From Trichosphaerium sp. ATCC 40318 (taxonomy: Eukaryota > Discosea > Flabellinia > Trichosidae): a DNA stretch of 64,000 nt. This document shows positions 1-11,249 of the stretch, one piece after another (the stretch's first letter is position 1; every line of letters starts with the position of its first letter). The notes below the pieces were generated by a model. The model was not told the DNA's origin, made no database searches, and worked only from the letters and a program-made list of their open reading frames with translations. The stretch covers positions 84,694 through 148,693 of the forward strand of contig JALMLS010000561.1 of NCBI GenBank assembly GCA_038496445.1, given 5' to 3'. The position numbers and the translations under genes were made by a program.

Positions 1-197
1 TGGCTCAAGTGTTACTTTCAAAAATATTTCCAGCTAGAAGCGATGAACGTATTGACATAATTAAAGTATTTTTCGATGGTGCTATTTGTGCTACAGTCCT
101 AGAAAGGTAACAACAGCTTTTCTTTCAAAAAATGGATTCTCATTTTTTTCTAATTTTTTTTCACAGGGACATCAATGAGAGTCTGATAGCCTTGTAA
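1..197 (+). CDS. 3' end of an unidentified gene (partial)
   Basis: Two terminal exons of a gene that begins before the window. Frame 3 is open from base 3 to 106. It joins through a GTAACA...CACAG intron (107-166) to a short last exon ending at TAA 195-197. The last 44 or so residues include ARSDERIDIIKVFFDG and end in NESLIAL. The intron size and AG acceptor match the other genes here, which supports real coding. I do not recognise the family from this short tail. Confidence 0.5.
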
Positions 198-1257
198 ATA
201 ATAAATCTCACAAACAATGTAGCCTTTTATGATTTAAGTAGCAGTGGTGGATAAATATTTCAGTGCAAGCCGTTTGAAGAAAGCTCATCCTTTTTAGTTT
301 AGGCCGAGTTGTAAGCCTTGTTTTGTCATCGTATACCGTCCAGGAGATAGTATATAGATTTGTTGATATGTGATAGGCATGCGTGCGGACATAGGCTCGC
401 AGATATGAACACGGGTCGTAGTAAAGCTTGAGTATATTCGCAATGGCTCAACGAGACCGGTGAATGATCAGTTTTATATGCAGGGCGTAGTCTGTCAGTC
501 TACACGATCAAACCAAGTCTTCTTGCTGCAACAATATATGACGGTAAATATACTCGTAATGGCGCTAAACACGCATGAATGCTAGCTAGAGCGTATTAAA
601 AACAAGTATGAGTGGTTTTTTAATTCGAAATTGGATACTGCATGTAGTATGATAATGCACACTTACATCTTACAATTTTTTACAAAGAGCGCACGGAATG
701 TGCGCACGTATGTTATGTGCGTGCTTTAGAGACGTTTTAGTAAAACTGGAGTGATACCACAACCTTTTATTTTAGTAGCTTGTGCCCTTTATAAATAATT
801 CATGATTATTTACTATTGATTGGCAAGGTAAACCTCCTTTACTTAGAATGGGCAGGTACCAGAGGCAATGGATTTACAGGATGGGTACGACTAGTTTGTA
901 GGTAATAGTTATTAGGGTTGACAGGATTGACTTGGGCGATAAGGGATGGCTTGCAGAACGGTAAATATGTAGTGTTACTTAGTATAGCTAACTATTGGAG
1001 ATCGGTTACTTCAGGGCAATGTTTGTTTAATAATAATAATCCATAAATAAAAAATGGACTCATATTTTTGTTTTGCCACGTTTTTTTTTTGGACAGAAAT
1101 ATTCCAAAATTGTAAACCGAGGTTGAGTCCCTTTTATAGTGTGATTTCAGCTTTGAACTCTAGCAAGAATTGTTGTTCATGGTGTAATGGACCAAAGGTA
1201 TTTTTATTTGATCTGTTTTCTTTCTAAGTATTATTATTACAAGGTCACCTGGTTTTG
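198..1257. other. Intergenic, no gene seen
   Basis: About 1 kb of AT-rich sequence with homopolymer runs (for example T runs near 1080) and no open frame with coding character or paired splice sites. It separates two genes that converge here (one ends at 197 on plus, the other at 1258 on minus). Confidence 0.5.
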
Positions 1258-2742
1258 TTAAGTCATTTCTAGATCAGGTGAAGATCTATTCTTATGCAAC
1301 ATAACCTCTTTTAGCCATGGTAAAAAAGTCTTGATGGCTAAATGGATACAAAGTATACAAGAAGCAATGAATACTGTGTTTATGGCTATCATTACCAATA
1401 TAAAAGCAATCTTTGCTTTACTTATTTTACCTTCAAATGGCTCTGCAGTCAATACAATAGGTTTATCATAACGGGATACTTGAGAATCATCAATGGCCTA
1501 AAGAATAAATCAGAATTGAAAAGAGAAGGTGCTTTATCATTCTTACACTGCGAATACGTCCAATGCTGAGTTCTGGTACTATTGATGCTCCTTCAATAAA
1601 CAAATGGCTGTCAGTTTCACTATCAAACCAACCTTGCATGCATGGATCATCAGTCTTTTGTGCACAAGAGGTACTACCTAGACCAACAAGTTCAAGATCT
1701 GGGACTTTACATCCAACGAAGAATATAATTTGTTCCTACAACAAACATGTCAATCACAAAAAAAATTATACACAATCTCATGATAAAAACAAAAGGTAAT
1801 TCTTGGCGTGACATTGATATTGATCATAATCGGCTTTATATTGAATTAAACTAATGCTGAAAGAAAAAAGTTGACACAAAATCAAACGTACAGTTCCATT
1901 AAGAAGATTTGTTCCAGGGTTAAGTGAAACAGGTGCAACGCAATAACCTGTACTAATACACTTAATATTAGATGGGTTAGGGTTAAAACGTGAAGGCGTA
2001 GAGCAAGCCCCAGCACTAAAGTAACCCCATCTAAAAAACAAGTAAGTATAAGAAAAAAACAAGAAACAAAGACATACTTTGATGAATCGCTTACTACTTC
2101 AGAAGGAATATCAAATTGATAACCAAACCCTTCAAAATATGATACATCATCACCACTCTGTATTGCATTTTTATCGTCAATATCAATAACACGTGTACCT
2201 AAAACCAAAAATCAAAAAAAAAAACAATTCCCATTCGGTCGACACCAAAAACGGATTTAGAGAAGGCGCTAGCAGTTAAATAGAATGCTACACAGGTCCG
2301 TACCGAGACTGATAGTTAGCATGTAAGGTCTACATACTGTTCCAAGGAGTATTGCTAAGATTATAGCCGTAAAACAAGCCAATAGAGCAAATCCAAGTCC
2401 GAGCTGCATGAATATCTTATCAATAGATTTATCCTTCTCCTTGAACGTCGCATACGCCAGGAAGTAAGTAGCACCTCCTAAAAAGCCAATACAGGCAAAA
2501 ATAATAACCTAAACGGGTATTAGCCATTTTACGCCTGTTAATGCTTAGTGGTGCACGTATAAACCCAATATGCTGGTTTTTGAGAGAAACTATCAACGTA
2601 CTACTAAAATTAACCATTTGCTCCCTTTGGCTTCTTTTATTAGACCCAAACCAAACCCAATACCGTTTATTGGTATTAAAAGTAAAAAACCAATCGCAAG
2701 AGCGTAAAACGCTCTTTTATGAGCAGCTGATATATCCACCAT
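1258..2742 (-). CDS. Four-pass membrane protein with a cysteine-bearing loop, family unknown
   Basis: Six exons can be joined in frame from ATG 2742 (MVDISAAHKRAF...) to the stop at 1258, giving about 310 residues. Exon 1 is 2742-2605 and exon 2 is 2508-2338; later exons begin near 2200, 2030, 1740 and 1500. Three hydrophobic segments fall in the first 105 residues (around AIGFLLLIPINGIGFGLGL, VIIFACIGFLGGATYFLAYA and LGLGFALLACFTAIILAILL). A loop of about 150 residues follows, with several cysteines (GACSTPSR, CISTGYC, FVGCKV, SCAQKTDDPCMQG). A fourth membrane segment (KIAFILVMIAINTVFIASCI) precedes a short basic tail. Three N-terminal and one C-terminal spans place the loop on one side, probably outside, where disulfides could form. 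No known family is recognised. Introns start GTAGTA, GTATGT, GTATGT, GTACGT and GTAAGA. Confidence 0.7.
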
Positions 2743-3466
2743 TCTTCCAGACTTGTGGTGTAATTACACGACAAGTTTAGTGATTTAAACTGCTTCTTGG
2801 GTCACTCTGCACACTTTTCAATGAAAGGCCCAATAGAAGTCTTGCCAATTCCTCGGCTGTGCTTGCCTTCTATGAAAAACCAGCCATTGAATCAAGGAAA
2901 GGTTATAAAAGCAGTTCAACGGGTCGATCTAACCGACTTAGCCGTTGTAAACACAGACAAAAGTTTATGCACAAAATTAGTTAAAACAGACTCATTAATT
3001 AATGGGCTTTTCAGCCACTCGACATGTAGAACTTCGTATTTTACAGCGTGAGACTAATCCGGATGAAAAAAAAGTGTCAGGTGGTTGACAATGAAGTCAA
3101 CTTCGCACAAAGTCCGAAAGAAGCTAGTGCCGCCAATGTAAGTAATTGATAGAAACTGTATGCTTATTAACTGAGTACCAGTCGTATTTATATGATCAAT
3201 CCATAAGGCTTGATCGTCTTTTAGTACACTCTTGGAGAAGCGAGAACATCTTAATATGACAACAAGTTCATGAAACAATACTCGTAGTTTTTATCACTTT
3301 ATGTACGAAAGGTTCACTAGTGTTCTAGAGAAAGTTCTACTGACAAACTCACCCATTAGTCGTTTGACTTAAGGGTAGACAGATTCATATATTACTTTAA
3401 CAAAAAATGATGCAAACTGTTTCTTATAATCAAAGTTTGTTTTATTCGTTACTACGTGGTTTTGTT
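2743..3466. other. Intergenic, no supported gene
   Basis: Contains open stretches of 74-84 codons on both strands (2797-3051 plus, 3054-3278 minus), but neither has recognisable domains, a signal peptide or splice partners. It probably holds the promoter of the four-pass membrane protein gene and the downstream region of the PSI-like gene. Confidence 0.4.
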
Positions 3467-4416
3467 TTAAGATTTAGGTGGTCCCATTGCAGGTTGTCCC
3501 ATTGCAGGTTGCTGTCCCATTGTTGGTTGATATGTAGGTGTAGTATAAGGCTGTTGAGGAACTTGGGCATATGGTTGAGGATTGTAAGCACCACCGTATT
3601 GAGGATATTGAGAGTTGTTTACAGGTACTAAAAGAAAATGAATTAGTTTGAAAGAGTTAAACGTATTTTGAATAAGCACCTGTCACGTGGACTTCTCTTC
3701 TTCGCCTGTTATTCCTTCGTACTACGAGTACAACGATAACAACAATTAAAATCAAACAAGCGCATCCGCCACCAATCAGACCCAATACAATAGAAAGTAC
3801 GTAATCTTGGGGAAGGTGTTATTTTTTGTAAAACTGAAATAAACTTCGGGTTTGCGAGATGTTTGCTTGTAACGTACGAATTGGGTTTGTCCACGAGCAT
3901 TCAGATCTTACAAGAGCCCAATCACCATAACAATACGCGCTCGAATCGGTACAAGAAGCTGTATTTCTACAAAAAACAGAGTTTGAAAAAGTGATAAACC
4001 CAAAAGTTTAAGAAGTGCTCCTTATAAAATGTCACGTGAGGATTTTTTTGCAAACGTTGTTCTAATGGAACGTTTAAAACACGTACCTGCAGTATCCACA
4101 AAAAGTATCCATGGCAACACACGTCTCACATCCAACAGCAGCGCTACAAGAACCTTTGGTTTAAAGTAAGCACAATACGATTATCTCGCAGTTTAGAGAT
4201 GATAGAGCGGGTTTAATGAGGAGAGAGCGTACATGAGCTTACTGAGAATCCGTTATCGCAGAATATTGAAGCTTGGCATTTACCATCAACAGGACACCAA
4301 CTACATGAGGGATAATTTGAAGTACAAGAAGTACAAGAATAATACTCGCTACAATCTTGTGCGAGTGTTATGTATAAAAGGGTAGCAACAACAGCAAAAA
4401 TAGTCGCGTATTTCAT
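3467..4416 (-). CDS. PSI-like single-pass membrane protein, copy A
   Basis: ATG 4416 opens a signal peptide (MKYATIFAVVATLLYITLA). A cysteine-rich ectodomain follows with the spacing of a PSI/plexin repeat (CSEYYSCTSC, CSWCPVDGKC), continued in the next exon by GCETCVAMDTFCGYC and then by SECSWTNP. A later exon near 3720-3800 encodes a strong membrane span (LIGGGCACLILIVVIVVLVV) followed by RRNNRRRR, a stop-transfer sequence. The last exon is a short cytoplasmic tail rich in Pro, Gln and Tyr (PQYGGAYNPQPYAQVPQQPY) ending at 3467. The first intron starts GTACGC and later ones GTACGT and similar. This is a probable type I surface receptor or adhesion protein. A CACGTG palindrome touches the start codon. 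A damaged tandem copy lies upstream at 5.0-5.7 kb. Confidence 0.7.
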
Positions 4417-4422
4417 CACGTG
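4417..4422 (-). promoter_or_regulatory. CACGTG palindrome abutting the start codon of PSI-like copy A
   Basis: On the minus strand the order is CACGTG immediately followed by ATGAAATAC, the first codons of the signal peptide. The same CACGTG-ATG arrangement occurs at the GH28 gene start (11241-11249). A G-box/E-box palindrome is a classic bHLH or bZIP target. A promoter or 5'UTR role is inferred from position only. Confidence 0.4.
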
Positions 4423-4575
4423 TTGTAGTTATTGGTTGATTTTGTTAATTTTGAATTAGATTTGTGTTGACTGTCGCTTCAGCTTGTTTTAGAAGAGCCT
4501 CACCTATGTTCGCTTGTAATACGGTATTAATTTCTAATTTCTTGTAGCTTTGATTATTCAACCAAACCTAAAATT

Positions 4576-4806
4576 TCACGAACACAAAACGTTTTTCCGA
4601 CAGTTTTCTTGTTTCTTTGTCACGTTTTTAGGAATCTTGGCCTCAAGCGAAGTCGTAAAAGATGTGCCTGTACGAGGCAATCTAATATTCGTAAGTTGCC
4701 CAGTTCGTGGAAACTGTGAAGTACCAGGCAACAGGTTCGAGGTTAGAGAAACAGTAACAAGGCCAAGGAGCCATAAAATGGCATGAATTAATAGTGCTTT
4801 TTGCAT
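4576..4806 (-). CDS. Possible small secreted protein
   Basis: A 76-codon open frame starts at ATG 4806 with a convincing signal peptide (MQKALLIHAILWLLGLVTVS). The mature part has two PRTG motifs (FPRTGQLTN and LPRTGTSF) and a basic C-terminal region with one cysteine pair. It lies between the two PSI-like copies on the same strand, where the copies themselves show no homology. It could be the first exon of a longer gene, or chance. Nothing else supports it. Confidence 0.3.
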   Translation of the reverse strand: MQKALLIHAILWLLGLVTVSLTSNLLPGTSQFPRTGQLTNIRLPRTGTSFTTSLEAKIPKNVTKKQENCRKNVLCS

Positions 4807-5028
4807 GTTAACCTACTAGGCACTGGCACATCCAGGCGTAAAGAGGAGTATTTAACGTGAGATCGTTACAATCTCAAAGAAACTTACAAGCGCTCCCAAA
4901 GTATCTTGCGCTGAGTGTACGGTATTAACATAGCGTAATAATCTGTTTCAGAGTATAAGAGACAAGTGCATATGCAAACTGTTTATTACAATCAAAGTTT
5001 CTTTTATTTGTTACTAGTGGTTTTGTTT

Positions 5029-5690
5029 TTAAGATTTCGGTGGTTGCCCCATTGTTGGTTGATATGTAGGTGTAGTATAAGGTTGCTGAGGAACTTGAGC
5101 ATATGGTTGAGGATTGTAAGCACCACCATATTGAGGATATTGAGAGTTGTTTACAGGTACTAAAAGAAAATGAATTAGTTTGAAAGAGTTAAACGTATTT
5201 TGAATAAGCACCTGTCACGTGTACTTCTCTTCTTCGCCTGTTATTCCTTCACACTACAAGTACAACAATAACAACAATTAAAATCAAACAAGCGCATCCG
5301 CCACCAATCAGACCCAATACAATAGAAAGTATGTTCTCTTGGAAAAGGTGTTGTTTTTTTCAAAGAAAGAAACTGAACAGTGGTTTGCGAAACATTCTCA
5401 CTTACGAAATGGGTTTGTCCACGAGCATTCAGAGGCTACAATAGCCCATTCACGGACACAAAATTCGATCGAGTCGAACAAACCGCTATATTTCTTAAAG
5501 AGTGAAAAAAAATGAATCCGAAACGTTTAAGAAGAGGGTCGCGGTATTACATGTCACGTGGAGGTTTTTTCAAAATCGTTCTCATCTACCGTTTTAACAC
5601 ACGTACCTACAATACCCACAGAAAGTGTCCATGGCAACACATGTCTCACATCCGATAGCATCGGCACAAGAACCTTGGTTTATTATGAGT
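5029..5690 (-). pseudogene. PSI-like membrane protein, copy B (5'-truncated tandem duplicate)
   Basis: This repeats copy A at high identity: the GCETCVAMDTFCGYC exon (about 5590-5680), the SECSWTNP exon (about 5410-5490), the transmembrane exon (5220-5330) and the Pro/Gln/Tyr-rich tail (5029-5160), which is nine or so residues shorter. DNA similarity to copy A runs to about 5730 (shared TTTAATGAGGAGAG) and then stops, so the signal-peptide exon is absent. In the second ectodomain exon one base is missing relative to copy A near 5475, which shifts the frame unless a new acceptor (ATATAG) is used. The likely reading is a recently duplicated and decaying gene. It may still be expressed if an upstream exon near 5760-5908 supplies a start. 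Confidence 0.6.
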
Positions 5691-5729
5691 ACGAGTACCT
5701 CGCTGTTTAATGAGGAGAGGGAGTAATGG

Positions 5730-6053
5730 CACCTGCTGATAACGATGGCTCGATTAGTAGATAATAAATAAGTAGATACAAAATCAAATATACTAGTATT
5801 GAATTTAACAAAGCAAGCACCTCTTTTATCAGGAGGTGACATTTCAGAAGTTGTTCTTGCATGTGATTTTTTGGAAAGTATTGTTCTTTTGCTATGTTGG
5901 TGCAACATTGTTAAAATTTTTTAAGACTAGGCGGCCAAACCCAAGGAGGAAAAAACTGTTTATGTGATAACAAAAAAGTTTGTTTATTTCTTCTATTCTT
6001 TTATACTTCACTAAGACGAAATCTTACATAACTAAAGTGATTCCCTCTACCTT
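5730..6053. other. Spacer between PSI-like copy B and the LRR gene
   Basis: An open minus-strand frame runs from 5908 into copy B (beginning MLHQHSKRTILSKK). It lacks a signal peptide and has no counterpart in copy A, so I do not accept it as the true first exon. No other structure was seen. Confidence 0.35.
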
Positions 6054-8225
6054 CTACCAGGTCGGCGTAGAAAATGCGCCAGCCAGCCGAAGTGCTTTTA
6101 TACCTTTGTCACTCACTTTTGTTCCTCCCACGCTAATAGTGTGAGCACCTGCTAGGGCATTAACACATTCATCTGTAACACTTGTATATCTCAGAGAAAT
6201 ATTGTGGACGCCACCAAGTGCTTTTACACCTTCATCTGTAACTGTAGTGCCAGCTAAATCTATAGTGTGTACACCTGAAAGTGCTTTGACCCCTTCATCT
6301 GTAACTGTAGTGCCAGCTAAATCTATAGTGTGTACACCTGAAAGTGCTTTGACCCCTTCATCTGTAACTTTAGTTTTCCTAAGATCAATCGTATGAACAC
6401 CACTCAACGCTTTTATACCTTCATCCGTTATCAGGGAAGAATTGGCAAGTTTAATGGTATGAACTCCTGCAAGTGCTTTTAATGTTTCATCTGTAACTTC
6501 AGTGTACACCAGGTCAATGAAATGGACTCCTGCAAGTGGTTTTACACCTTCATCAGTCACTCTTGTAAAACGAAGGTATATTGTGTGAACACCAGCAAGT
6601 GCTTTTACACCATCATCTGTAACTTTAGTTCTTTCCAGAATAATTGTGTGAACACCAGAAAGAGCTTTGAGACCTTTATCTGTGATATTAGATCCCCAAA
6701 GGTTGATTTTGTGCACGCCGGCCAGTGATATAACACCCTCTTCTGGAATATGACATGCTGCAAGGTGTATAGTATGAACACCTGCCAAAGCTTTCATTCC
6801 TTCAATTGTAAATTTCTTGTTCATTCCAAATCTGATTGTATGAACGCCCGCAAGTGCTTTCAAGCCTTCATCTGTTATTGAAATTCGCTCTAAACAAATT
6901 GTATGAACCCCTGCAAGTGCTTTGACACCCCTGTCTGTAACCTTGGTATCATTAAGGTTAATTGTATGAACACCAGCAAGTGGTATCACACCTTCATCTG
7001 TAACTTTAGTTCCTTCCAGATTAATTGTGTGAACCCCAGCAAGAGCTTTTACACCTTCATCTGTAAATTGAAAACAACAACTAAGATTAATCGTATGAAC
7101 ACCTGCCAGAACCATGAGCATCTCGTCTGTAACCACTCCAGCCAAATTAATCTTGTGAACTCCTTTAAGCGCTTTAATACAATCAATAGTACACTCGCAG
7201 CTGTCGAAATCCATTGTGTGAACACCAGCAAGCGCTTTTAGACCTTCAGCTGTAACTTTCGTCGCTCTATTAAGGCCAATAGTATGAACACCTTTAAGCG
7301 CTTTGATGCCTTCATCTGTTACTTCAGTACTACCAACATTAATAGTGTGAATCCCAGAGAATACTTTTATTGAACTATCTGTGGCTTTGGTATATCTTAG
7401 GTTGATACTATGAGCACCTTTAAGCACTTTTATACCTTCATCTGTAATTCTTTGCACTCCGTGAAGATTGATTGTATGAACACCTTTAAGCGCTTTTAAA
7501 CCTAACACGTGATAAGCTTTTCAAAAAAACGTGTCATCATCGTTGAATACAAAATTAAAAAAACGTGATTGGAGTTGTATTAAACTGGTAATTTCATCAG
7601 AAGCTTCGCGTTCCATCGTAAAGTCAAGCACCGAGTGAAGAAGAGTTGTGTTATTCGAAGTTGTAAAAGAGAATAACACTAAGTCATGTTTGACTTATCT
7701 TAGAAAACAGAAATTACTCGTATAATCGTATTAAAATACGATAAACGAACATGAGTGTTTTCAGACCGGACAGTCCACGTGTTTAAGTTTGAATGAGTTT
7801 GAATGAGTACCTTTGTCTGTTATCAGAGTTCTCTTTAGGTTGATGGTGTGTACACCTGATAAGAACGATAATGCTTCGTCTGTTACATTGGTATACTTAA
7901 GATTGACACTACGAACGCCTTTAAGCAGTTTGATGCCTTCGCTTGGCACTGATTTGAGTACTTTTACATTGGTGTGTTGTAGAGCGCCCTTGTACTTTGC
8001 GAAAGCCTTGGCATCATCTATCGTCTTCAACGTCGCGCTGTAGTACCCAATAACATCATGAACAATTGCAGCAAGTCTGCTACAACTCTGAGCGGCTGAA
8101 TAACGTGCTTTGGTAGTAAAACAGAGAATGACGCCCAAAATCTCATTAGGCAGTGTAAAGAGGTTTGCGTTAACCTTTGTACGAGGGTCAGACGGTGTGT
8201 ATTTATCCATTTGGCTAAAATACAT
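6054..8225 (-). CDS. F-box protein with about 24 short leucine-rich repeats
   Basis: Two exons: 8225-7811 and 7501-6054, split by a GTACTC...TTAG intron of 309 bases. Joined, they give about 620 residues. Residues about 22-60 (LFTLPNEILGVILCFTTKAR) look like an F-box. From about residue 100 the protein is a run of 21-23-residue units of the form L-x-G-V-H-T-I-x-L-x-x-T-x-V-T-D-E-G-V-K-A. Two units lie in exon 1 and 22 in exon 2, so the intron falls inside a repeat (TDK|GLKAL). Two adjacent units (6238-6363) are identical at DNA level over a 63-base period, which shows recent unit duplication. F-box/LRR proteins normally recruit substrates to SCF ubiquitin ligases, and that role is inferred here. 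The C-terminus is a short cap ending AFSTPTW. Confidence 0.85.
6238..6363 (-). repeat. Identical tandem 63-base LRR units
   Basis: Two consecutive LRR units of the F-box gene share the same nucleotide sequence over a full 63-base period (21 residues each). Flanking units differ at many codons. This marks a recent unequal-crossover or slippage event inside the gene. Confidence 0.8.
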
Positions 8226-9121
8226 TAAAAAACAGCGTTTTGTGACTTTATCCAGTTCTCTTACGTCAGTTGGCGTTTATTCTCAGCTCCTTTGTTATCT
8301 ACCTCGGACTGAGTTCGTTTTGGATACATGGCAGCACGTTGGCTAATAAATAAAAACACGCGTTTTTACTACCAGTGACCAGTCTGTGTGGTTGTTACAA
8401 ACAATTACTTACAACCCAGTTTCTGAGTCAGAGAATATTCAGATGCTGATTTCCAGAAGTTCCGGAAATTTTCCGGAAGGTTCATGTAACCATTTCCAGC
8501 AGCTTACAAACAAAAAAGAGTTTATTTACAAGCAAATATACAGTGGTTTCGCGTCTTTCGTGTTGAAGAGACGTGACAAATCTGCAGTAGACACATTTGC
8601 TCACTCCAAATTGTTCTAGCAATGTAGAAGTGTCAATTAGCGTTGTTTGCTTTGTACCGCTTGAAGTGTCATTTAAACATGCGTGCTTTTGGTGTTTTTA
8701 TGTTTTGATGACAATCAAAGCAAAAGCGAGCGCTAGGTCCTTCTGAAAAAATTTTCCAGTTTTTCCTGAAAGTCCAGAAATCAGTGCAGCGATGAAGCGA
8801 GGAGGTAAAACGCACGCACGTTTTTTTATTGTCTGAACATGTGCAACATTTCAATCTGATGTTTAGTATACACCAACTATAATCTCACCCTCCGACAACA
8901 CTCTTGTATGATCTTTTGAGTTTCGACAACCAGATACCATCGAAAATATTGTACAATCAACGTGTATGTCCTTGGCGCCTATTTGAACAATAGAGTTGTT
9001 CATAGTACCTGGTACTGTCTTATCTTCAGAAATCTGGATATTGCTTGAGATACACATATTTATACCAAAGTATAAACTCCCATGTATGTGGAACTATGAC
9101 TATTGAATATTGAGCATTACT
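8226..9121. other. Intergenic, only weak open frames
   Basis: It includes a minus-strand frame at 8863-9057 (with ISEDKTVPGTMNNSIVQIGAKD) just downstream of the GH28 stop. This could be the relic of a longer beta-helix tail or an extra 3' exon, but no splice pair ties it in. The short direct repeats GGAAATTTTCCGGAAGG (about 8462-8480) and AAAATTTTCCAG (about 8747) are unremarkable. Confidence 0.35.
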
Positions 9122-11243
9122 TTATTGATTACAAATAATTTTATGTTGATCAGTAATATTTGTAACGTTTTTACCAAGAGACAAACAATCACCCCAATAA
9201 GGTTGTTTATCATTTTCATTGAAAGTAACAATAGTGTTCTCAAATGAAATGTTGTTAATGTACTCCAAGTAAATACCGTTTGTATTTGATTTAACTTCTT
9301 CTGGATACTGCCAAGAAGGTCTATAATCACGTGATGGGTGAGTCCAATTACTTGTCCACTTGTCAATATTAATGTGAACATTAGAAAACTTTATCATGTC
9401 AAGTGATGTTGTTACACCTGATAACATTGCTCCGTTTTCACTTTTTGTTGTAATGTTCTATCATTAATGTTAACCACTATTTTTTGGTATGAATTGGTGC
9501 TCAATGAGCGTGGAAGGTTGAGATGGCTAGCAATCAAATTTATGCAGTGCTAGCTTTTTTTTTTAATTCCAAAATTAAATGCCTTGTTGTACCTTGAATG
9601 TGATATTAGAGACCTTTCCTATCATATCCCCCTTGTATCTTTGAATAGCTGTGATCCAAATTGGCTCGCCATCACCCCACCACCGATGTGCGTTCATTCG
9701 TGTTTCAATCTAATTTTTTACTTTAGAGACAGAATAGACATACAAAGTAGTGTGTTAGGAGTTATTCACATACCGTCATGTTCGCATATGTTACGTTTGT
9801 CATGTTTCCTGGACCTCTCACTTGAATACCAATGCCCCTATGATAACATTAGGATAGATATTTATCAATAGAAAAAACCTGTTAGAATCCCAAATGTCGA
9901 TATCATGAAAAATAATGTTTTTGTAGTTCGCATTAAATGATGACCCAAACTTTATTGCTGAACTCTTTGACCTAATACGACAGTATCTTACAGTCACATT
10001 AAGAGCGTCACCATACTAAATACAGAATTAGAAGAATCTCAAACATTTCAAAAGGTTCTTTGTAAGTACCTCTTCAGAACTTGCTTTTAAACATACACCG
10101 TCATCCCCAGTACTTACATTACATCGCTGCACCAAAACATTGCGTGAAGAATCAATATCAATACCTACAATAAGGAAGTAAGATGACTAAATAAACATTG
10201 ACCAAATACCATCGTTGTTTGGCCACCTAGAAGAGGAAATAAGAACGAAGTTTTCTAATGTATGAAAGAATGACTGTTTTCTGTATTGGATTTATTTTGT
10301 GCCTTAGGTCTCCTTGTACGGTTACGTTATCAATTATAACGTTTTCACAACCTTGGTAATGTGACGTCCAGTCTGGAGAGTTACTCAAAGTAACACCTTG
10401 AACAAGTATATTCGAGCAATTTATAAATTGTACTTGTCTTGGTCTACACTCTCCCACACAGCCGTTGATATTCCATGTAAATGGCTGATACCTTCAAAAA
10501 TAAGCTTGATAACTAATCCATTAATAATTACCTATCATCAATAGAGCTGTAGTATTCAATCATTCCAGGAACCTTTATTGTAATAAGTAGATTAGTGACA
10601 TGATTTTAGTGTGCTATTAACGTACTGCTTGACCGTTTACAGTACCGTAGCCACGTATTCCAATCTTGTTTTTATCATTGGCATAAATAAGCCTCCACAA
10701 TGATGGATCATCTGGGTAATCCTTCGGGTTTAAAGAACCTTAAAGGCATTAAGAACAAAGAGTACAAAATAGAAAACACTATTTTTTTTTTTTTGCCGTG
10801 TCCATTGGTTCCTTTTGGTCACGTGACGCAAAAAAGCTTTTTCAATTTTCAAAAGTTGTACCTAGTATTTCTACATCTTTACCTATCCACAAGCAAACGT
10901 TTGATAGTAGTATGATCTGACCTGTTAAATATTTTCCTTTTTCAAAAGAAACATAACGAAAACCATCTGTTGATACAGTTCCGTTTTCTGACGCGTATTC
11001 GATAGCTTTCTGAATAGAAAGGGTATCTAACGTTTTACCATCACCTTTGGCACCAAAAAGTGTTACACTAACAGCATGTGGTGGTACTGTCATTGGTAGA
11101 ACCGGTACAACCATATCAGGTGCTTGGGATAGGACGCTACCAAACGTTGCCAATAAAACGAGAAGAACACCGAAAACATGTTCACTAGCACTGTAATTAA
11201 CACAATAGTATCCATCGAATATCTATCCTTACTTTTCCGTCAT
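9122..11243 (-). CDS. Secreted GH28 polygalacturonase-like glycosidase
   Basis: A first exon of only 11 bases (ATGACGGAAAA, from 11243) is joined through a 42-base GTAAGG...ACAG intron to a signal peptide (SEHVFGVLLVLLATFGSVLS). The GH28 right-handed beta-helix follows over several exons. The start has FGAKGDGKTLDTLSIQKAIE, the usual GH28 opening. Further landmarks are LSNSPDWTSHYQGCENV, WPNNDGIDIDSS, STGDDGVCLKAS (paired catalytic Asp) and RSKSSAIKFG, which sits where other GH28 enzymes have their R-x-K substrate-binding motif. The last exon ends near 9122 with WGDCLSLGKNVTNIT. The usual G-H-G motif is not obvious; the aligned position may be the STGDD or RYCRIRSKSS region. The likely activity is hydrolysis of pectin-like polygalacturonides, exo-type by the resemblance of the opening and NSPDW segments. 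Secreted or lysosomal. Confidence 0.8.
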
Positions 11244-11249
11244 CACGTG
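11244..11249 (-). promoter_or_regulatory. CACGTG palindrome abutting the GH28 start codon
   Basis: The minus strand reads CACGTG directly followed by ATGACGG, the GH28 start. This is the second case in the window of CACGTG touching a start codon. A bHLH/bZIP-type site or 5'UTR element is a guess from position. Confidence 0.4.

Noticed and set aside
4725-4745. GGTTCGAGG as a tRNA B box
   Set aside because: No matching A box, acceptor stem or cloverleaf could be built around it. No convincing tRNA was found in the window.
5594-5908. Frame extending PSI-like copy B upstream as its first exon
   Set aside because: No signal peptide and no similarity to exon 1 of copy A; the shared sequence ends at about 5730.
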